Below are positions 6,520-10,466 of a stretch of DNA of 10,466 bases, one piece after another. Source of the DNA: Porphyromonadaceae bacterium (GTDB taxonomy: Bacteria > Bacteroidota > Bacteroidia > Bacteroidales > Paludibacteraceae); contig CAJPPQ010000036.1 in assembly GCA_905372605.1 (NCBI GenBank), positions 1 through 10,466 of the forward strand. Direction: 5' to 3'. Position numbers and translations under genes: made by a program. The notes beneath the pieces are model-generated. The model did no database searches. It was not told where the DNA came from and saw only the letters and a list, made by a program, of their open reading frames with translations. The number at the start of each line of letters is the position of its first letter. Position 1 is the stretch's first letter.

Positions 6520-7851
6520 ATGAGAATACTGATAGCCGGAGCAGGGGAGGTCGGTAGGCATCTGGCAAAACTGCTTGCTCGAGAAGACCATAATATTACA
6601 TTAATGGACGCCGATAGCAGTCGCCTGCAAGACCTCGATATGTACGACTTTATGACCCGCGAAGGAAATCCTACCTCCGTACACGACCTCAAAGACTGCG
6701 GAGTGGGTAGGGTAGACCTCTTTATAGCCGTTACTCCGTATGAGAGTATCAATATGACTGCGTGTATGATAGCCGACAATCTGGGAGCTGCCAAGACACT
6801 TGCCCGTATCGACAATTACGAGTATCTACTCCCGAAGAACAAAGAGTTTTTTGCGAGTCTCGGAGTCGATTATCTGATATATCCCGAAGTGCTTGCTTCG
6901 CAGGGAATTGTAGAGAGTCTCAGAAAAAACTGGATGAGGCAGTATCTGCCGTTTTGCAACGGCGAGATGATATTGCTATCGGTAAAAGTGAGGTCTAATT
7001 CGGAGATTATAAATAAACAGTTTATAAGCGGTTACTTCAACCACGACAAGTATCGTATCGTAGCCATAAAACGCGGTAATCGGACGATACTTCCCAAAGG
7101 ACACGACCAGATACTATCGGGCGATATCGTTTTTTTCATTACCAACGAAGAAAACCTCGATTTTGTGCGCCGACAGGCAGGCAAAGAAGACTACAATATA
7201 AAAGAGGTAATCATAGCCGGAGGTACCAAGATAGCCCAAAAGGTAGTGCAGACACTACCGAGCCACTACAATGTGAAGATAATAGAACCCGATCGCGAGC
7301 TATGTATCGCCCTATCCGACAAGCTACCCAATACGCTTATAATCAACTCCGACTGTCGCGATGTAAGCGTACTCGAATACGAAGGTATCGATACGGCAGA
7401 CGCTTTCGTAGCAGTGATGCCAAATTCGGAGGCAAACCTGCTTACTTGCATGGTAGCAAAGCGTTACGGGGTAAAGAAGACTATAGCCGAGGTGGAGAAT
7501 ATCGATTACTTCAACCTGGCTGAGTCGATGGATATAAGCGCTATCGTAAACAAAAAGACTATCGCCGCAAGCTATATACATCAGATAACACTCAACCTCG
7601 ACGTGCTCAATATCCGTACGCTATATTCGATAGATGCCGAAGTAGTGGAACTTATTGCTCGCGAAGGATCGAAGGTTACCAGAGATATCGTGCGAAATCT
7701 TCGTCTGCCCGACAACGTCAATATCGGTGGCATCATACGCAACGGACGAGGAAGTATCGTAAACGGTAATACACATATTATGCCTAACGACTATGTAATC
7801 GTTTTCTGCAAAGGCAATACCACCAAGAAGCTCGAGGCTCTCTTTAAGTAA
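6520..7851 (+). CDS. trkA: Trk potassium uptake system NAD(H)-binding regulatory subunit TrkA
   Basis: A 443-residue cytoplasmic protein that binds the TrkH channel and gates K+ flow in response to nucleotides. It shows the classical duplicated RCK architecture: RCK_N1 (about 1-120) with the Rossmann motif GAGEVG (7-12) and an acidic ribose ligand at D30; RCK_C1 (about 145-220); RCK_N2 (about 228-345), in which the equivalent motif is GGTKIA (234-239) with acidic E256; and RCK_C2 (about 365-443). The second glycine motif is degenerate compared with the first, so the two sites may differ in nucleotide binding. It sits between dxs and trkH, and the pairing with trkH confirms the role. An AAAGGA sequence 7-13 bases before the ATG looks Shine-Dalgarno-like, which is unusual for this phylum. 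Confidence 0.96.
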   Translation: MRILIAGAGEVGRHLAKLLAREDHNITLMDADSSRLQDLDMYDFMTREGNPTSVHDLKDCGVGRVDLFIAVTPYESINMTACMIADNLGAAKTLARIDNYEYLLPKNKEFFASLGVDYLIYPEVLASQGIVESLRKNWMRQYLPFCNGEMILLSVKVRSNSEIINKQFISGYFNHDKYRIVAIKRGNRTILPKGHDQILSGDIVFFITNEENLDFVRRQAGKEDYNIKEVIIAGGTKIAQKVVQTLPSHYNVKIIEPDRELCIALSDKLPNTLIINSDCRDVSVLEYEGIDTADAFVAVMPNSEANLLTCMVAKRYGVKKTIAEVENIDYFNLAESMDISAIVNKKTIAASYIHQITLNLDVLNIRTLYSIDAEVVELIAREGSKVTRDIVRNLRLPDNVNIGGIIRNGRGSIVNGNTHIMPNDYVIVFCKGNTTKKLEALFK

Positions 7852-7883
7852 AAGATATATATCGCAAAAAAAAAATCGCAGCT

Positions 7884-9377
7884 ATGCTAAAAAAGAATAT
7901 CGGGTATACGCGTCGGAATGCGAGTTTCAACTTCAAGCTCGTGGCTCGCCTGCAGGGCAGTCTGCTTATGCTCGAGAGTCTGTTTTTCTTGCTATGCATA
8001 GCGATGTCTGTCTATTACGGCGAAGAGACATCGTGGGCGTTTTGCTTGTCGTTTGCTGTCTCTGTGGTATTTGGAGTGGTAGGTATCTTGCTCGGACGCG
8101 GTGCTTCGACTGTGATAGGCAAACGCGAAGGATCGGTTATCGTTACAGGTACATGGATAATATTCTCTTTCATCGGGCTTCTGCCTTATTGGGTGAGCGG
8201 ATATATACCGTCGTTTACCGATGCTTTTTTCGAGACTATGTCGGGTTTTACCACTACAGGCTCTACCATTCTGCCCAATATAGAGGTGATACCTCGCAGT
8301 CTGCTCTTTTGGCGTAGCCTGACGCATTGGATCGGCGGCTTGGGTATCGTTGTCATTACTATGGCTATACTGCCGATATTCGGCTTCAACGGTTCGCAGA
8401 TATACACAGCCGAAGTTACGGGGCTTAGCAAAGAGAAACTCCACCCTAAGATTAGTGGCACCGCCAAACGTCTTTTTATAATATATCTCGTAATGTCGTT
8501 TTCAGGGATTGCTGCTCTATGGCTTGCGGGTATGAGCCCTTTCGATGCAGTCAATCATGCTCTGTCGACCGTATCGACGGGAGGATTTTCTACTAAAAAT
8601 ACGAGTATCGCCTATTGGCATTCGCCTGCAATAGAGTGGATTATCATAGTGCTTATGACGGGCTCGGCTATCAATCTGTCGTTGTACTATTTCTTGGCGG
8701 TGGGCAATTTTCGCCGTTTTTTCAAAGACGAAGAGATGCGTACTTTGATAGCTATCATCGTGTCGACTTCAGCCATTATCGTTTTTACACAGCTGATATT
8801 CTGGGGCTTCCCGCTCGAGGATATAGGTGAAAACGTAAGGGGGACACTCTTTACCGTAAGTTCGCTTATATCTACTACGGGGTTCTATTCGGTCGACTAT
8901 TCGGGCTGGATATCGGTGGCATATATGCTTCTGCTGCTGACGTTTGTCGGCGGTTCGGCGGGTTCTACCTCGGGAGGCGTCAAGGTGATACGTGTCTTGC
9001 TGGTGTTTAAGTACTGCTATTATGAGTTTAAACGAATGGTTCACCCCCACGCAGTCTTTCCCGTAAGGTACAATGGGCGTGCCGTTAAGGAGGAGTATAT
9101 CACTCGTATGTTGGCATTCATACTGTTGTATGTGATATTGTCGCTTTTCGGGGCAATGATACTCTGTATATCGGGCTTGGGCTTCGAGGAGTCGATATCG
9201 AGTATGGTATCGTGTCTCGGCAATGTCGGACCGGGGCTTGGACACTTGGGACCGCTCGACAACTACCAATCTCTGCCTGCTTTTGCAAAATGGTTTATGT
9301 CGTTTGCTATGCTTGTGGGCAGGCTCGAGTTTTTCACCGTCTTGCTTATCTTCACACCAAACTTCTGGAAACGCTGA
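7884..9377 (+). CDS. trkH: Trk potassium uptake system membrane subunit TrkH
   Basis: A 497-residue integral inner-membrane K+ channel/transporter subunit of the TrkH/KtrB/HKT superfamily, four M1-P-M2 repeats. The four selectivity-filter segments, each with the key glycine, are visible: FTTTGST (122-128), STGGFST (231-237), STTGFYS (330-336) and NVGPGLG (447-453). The intramembrane gating loop follows the third repeat as GGSAGSTSGGVKV (356-368), and the conserved Arg of the last helix is in VGRLEFF (478-484). Hydrophobic segments at about 26-46, 55-72, 88-106 and onward fit the expected topology. It follows trkA by 32 bp containing a 10-A run (7866-7875) shortly before the ATG. It is the membrane partner of TrkA and probably the last gene of the dxs unit. 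Confidence 0.96.
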   Translation: MLKKNIGYTRRNASFNFKLVARLQGSLLMLESLFFLLCIAMSVYYGEETSWAFCLSFAVSVVFGVVGILLGRGASTVIGKREGSVIVTGTWIIFSFIGLLPYWVSGYIPSFTDAFFETMSGFTTTGSTILPNIEVIPRSLLFWRSLTHWIGGLGIVVITMAILPIFGFNGSQIYTAEVTGLSKEKLHPKISGTAKRLFIIYLVMSFSGIAALWLAGMSPFDAVNHALSTVSTGGFSTKNTSIAYWHSPAIEWIIIVLMTGSAINLSLYYFLAVGNFRRFFKDEEMRTLIAIIVSTSAIIVFTQLIFWGFPLEDIGENVRGTLFTVSSLISTTGFYSVDYSGWISVAYMLLLLTFVGGSAGSTSGGVKVIRVLLVFKYCYYEFKRMVHPHAVFPVRYNGRAVKEEYITRMLAFILLYVILSLFGAMILCISGLGFEESISSMVSCLGNVGPGLGHLGPLDNYQSLPAFAKWFMSFAMLVGRLEFFTVLLIFTPNFWKR

Positions 9378-9490
9378 GTTTTAGCTGTTTCTTTTACTTC
9401 GTAAATATTTTTTGTGGGGCGTTTCTTCGAGTACTCCGTATTGGTATAGCTCGAAAATACGGCATAGATATTGTAACACAATTTTCTCGC
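9378..9490 (+). other. Intergenic region after trkH with weak secondary structure
   Basis: No gene seen. TTTAC (9393-9397) and GTAAA (9401-9405) form a 5-bp hairpin followed by TATTTTTTG, a weak terminator candidate for the trkH transcript. Further on, TTCGAG/CTCGAA (9426-9431 with 9450-9455) and CCGTATT/AATACGG (9436-9442 with 9456-9462) are crossing, mutually exclusive stems. No strong terminator is present, so some read-through into the next gene is possible. Confidence 0.35.
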
Positions 9491-9491
9491 T

Positions 9492-9521
9492 TTTGTTTTC
9501 TAATAAAAAGTATTACATTTG
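9492..9521 (+). promoter_or_regulatory. Bacteroidetes-type promoter (-33 and -7) for the DUF4476-like gene
   Basis: TTTG at 9492-9495 (within TTTTG) and TACATTTG at 9514-9521 match the -33 TTTG and -7 TAnnTTTG boxes with an 18-base spacer, close to the usual 19-21. The -7 box ends 29 bases before the ATG at 9551. This is the only promoter in the window in which both boxes are recognisable. Confidence 0.65.
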
Positions 9522-9550
9522 CATTTAGAATCAAAAAACAAAGAAAAAAA

Positions 9551-10183
9551 ATGAAACACACATTTGGAATATTATTGTCGCTATTCTTGTTGTTGCCCGC
9601 AAGCAATGCGGTAGCACAGCGTTTGAACGGTATTCGTGTCGAAAGCCACACACCGATAGAGGTTTTTGTCGATGGAGTAAAGGTTTGTAATAGGGTAAAC
9701 AGCTGTATGATAGCCAATCTCCGACGCGGTACATATTTTGTAGAGGTCTTCGCCTCGTCGGGACACTATGGCTCGCGGCAGGCTGTTTTCAGCCAAAACG
9801 TCAGATACTCGGGGTCGGGTATCAAAGATATTTTCATCGACGGCAATATTGACGACGACGAAATCTATCTTCCCGGTACACTTCGCCCTATGGACGACCG
9901 CACTTTCGATGAGTTTTTGGCAAGGGTACAAGCTGCCAAATTCGATTCCGACAAGAAAGATATTATCGAAATGGCTACGCAGACGAATCTGTTTTTTACC
10001 TCACAGGTAAAGGCTCTGTGTCAGACATATAAGTTCGACTCCGACCGTCTTTGGTTGTTGAAGCAGATGTATCCCTATATTGTCGACCGCCAAAGAGCAT
10101 TCCTGCTTGCAGACCTTCTTTCGTATTCCGACTTAAAGGAAGAGTTTAGGAAATATGCTCAAAGCATAGATGCAGGTAAGTGA
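9551..10183 (+). CDS. Secreted/periplasmic protein with C-terminal DUF4476-like domain
   Basis: A 210-residue protein of unknown function. The chosen ATG at 9551 follows an A-rich leader and gives a clean Sec signal peptide: MKHT, hydrophobic core FGILLSLFLLLP, cleavage probably after AVA (about residue 22), with no lipobox Cys. The frame stays open back to 9212, inside trkH, but that extension is translationally implausible. Residues about 25-75 (GIRVESHTPIEVFVDGVKV ... NLRRGTYFVEVFA) look like a small beta domain in the style of PEGA/carbohydrate-binding-like folds (inference). Residues about 115-205 (FDEFLARVQAAKFDSDKK ... QVKALCQTYKFDSDRLWLLK ... DLKEEFRKYAQ) resemble DUF4476, an alpha-helical Bacteroidota domain with repeated F-D-[ST]-D-K/R turns. 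It has its own promoter and terminator, so it is a single-gene unit. Confidence 0.8.
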   Translation: MKHTFGILLSLFLLLPASNAVAQRLNGIRVESHTPIEVFVDGVKVCNRVNSCMIANLRRGTYFVEVFASSGHYGSRQAVFSQNVRYSGSGIKDIFIDGNIDDDEIYLPGTLRPMDDRTFDEFLARVQAAKFDSDKKDIIEMATQTNLFFTSQVKALCQTYKFDSDRLWLLKQMYPYIVDRQRAFLLADLLSYSDLKEEFRKYAQSIDAGK

Positions 10184-10200
10184 TTGAAAAACAATATTAT

Positions 10201-10260
10201 AAAAACACTTCACGCTGACGGTAGGAGCTTATTTACTACTTTGCATGAAGTGTTTTTTTT
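10201..10260 (+). terminator. Intrinsic terminator with long loop after the DUF4476-like gene
   Basis: Perfect 12-bp stem: AAAAACACTTCA (10201-10212) with TGAAGTGTTTTT (10246-10257), then more T residues to 10260. The 33-base loop is long for a terminator; a 4-bp GTAG/CTAC pairing (10221-10224 with 10236-10239) can form inside it. It starts 17 bases after the stop codon. Confidence 0.85.
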
Positions 10261-10330
10261 ATTCGATATAGTTCTGACATCTATAACATTAGATTTCAAT
10301 ACAGGTAGAGTAAAGCGTATTACACGGCTT

Positions 10331-10466
10331 GTAGAGGTATTGCCTGTAAAGTTTCAGGGCACGCCGAGTACGAGGTATAAGAGGTCGCGGAGCACGAGGA
10401 AAGACTCCTGTTTTCGGTATGCTCAAACGAGGCGACAAAGTCTATACCCAAATAGTCAAAAACTGT
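10331..10466 (+). pseudogene. Frameshifted IS1595-family (ISPna2-like) transposase fragment, runs off window
   Basis: From 10353 to the window end one frame reads FRARRVRGIRGRGARGKTPV and continues FGMLKRGDKVYTQIVKNC, closely matching the IS1595-family block I recall as DESYFGARRVRGKRGRGAGGKT followed by VFGIFKRHGKVYTEIVPDC. That frame has a TAA stop at 10347-10349. Just upstream, in another frame, GTAGAGGTA (10331-10339) encodes VEV, the residues expected before the catalytic DES, but DES itself is not recognisable (the codons read LPV) and the reading frame shifts by one base. So the first catalytic Asp is lost and the gene is broken here. The same upstream frame stays open to about 10262 and could be a decayed helix-turn-helix part with the linker deleted, which is speculative. 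No start codon or terminal inverted repeat is seen. The rest of the element, if any, lies beyond the window. Confidence 0.8.

Noticed and set aside
9426..9462. True H-type pseudoknot
   Set aside because: The two crossing stems leave zero bases to bridge one helix, so a standard pseudoknot is sterically unlikely; kept only as alternative hairpins.
9212..9550. N-terminal extension of the DUF4476-like frame, open back to an ATG inside trkH
   Set aside because: It overlaps the well-supported 3' end of trkH in another frame, precedes the promoter at 9492-9521, and would bury the signal peptide that begins at the 9551 ATG.
1..10466. CRISPR array, tRNA gene, phage or defence system
   Set aside because: No regularly spaced direct repeats, no cloverleaf-like segment with a recognisable T-loop in the intergenic spaces, and every long gene fits a housekeeping or single uncharacterised-protein family.

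Overview
The window looks like chromosomal DNA of a Bacteroidota species, most likely order Bacteroidales. Supporting signs are repeated promoter boxes of the Bacteroidetes -7 type (TAnnTTTG), A/T-rich leaders mostly without a clear Shine-Dalgarno, frequent Ile ATA codons, two families I know mainly from Bacteroidota (DUF4836-type lipoprotein, DUF4476-type secreted protein) and the dxs-trkA-trkH gene order. Genus cannot be assigned from this sequence alone.

Layout. Bases 1-38 are the 3' end of a 5S rRNA, so an rRNA operon ends here, followed by a strong intrinsic terminator (42-79). A second, bidirectional hairpin (111-152) separates it from a leftward block of four genes. Read in their own direction these are: a DUF4836-like lipoprotein (4411-2843) with its own terminator; then a YciO/YrdC-family protein (2684-2076), an NrnA-type DHH phosphoesterase (2034-1000) and a DPM1-type GT2 glycosyltransferase (904-173). 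The last three probably form one transcription unit with an extra promoter before the glycosyltransferase.

A 181-bp divergent promoter region (4412-4592) leads rightward into dxs (isoprenoid precursor synthesis), trkA and trkH (potassium uptake), spaced 31-32 bp apart and probably co-transcribed. A separate promoter (9492-9521) drives a small secreted DUF4476-like protein (9551-10183), closed by a terminator (10201-10260). The last ~140 bases hold a damaged, frameshifted piece of an IS1595-family (ISPna2-like) transposase that runs off the window.

Functionally this is mostly housekeeping. TrkA and TrkH are two parts of one K+ transporter. DXS makes the MEP-pathway precursor that ends in polyprenyl phosphates, and the glycosyltransferase is of a type that uses a polyprenyl phosphate acceptor, so the two may be metabolically linked although they lie in opposite operons. 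I did not find a convincing undescribed multi-gene system. The items most worth checking are the broken IS1595 relic, the symmetric face-to-face promoter boxes upstream of dxs, and the two uncharacterised exported proteins.
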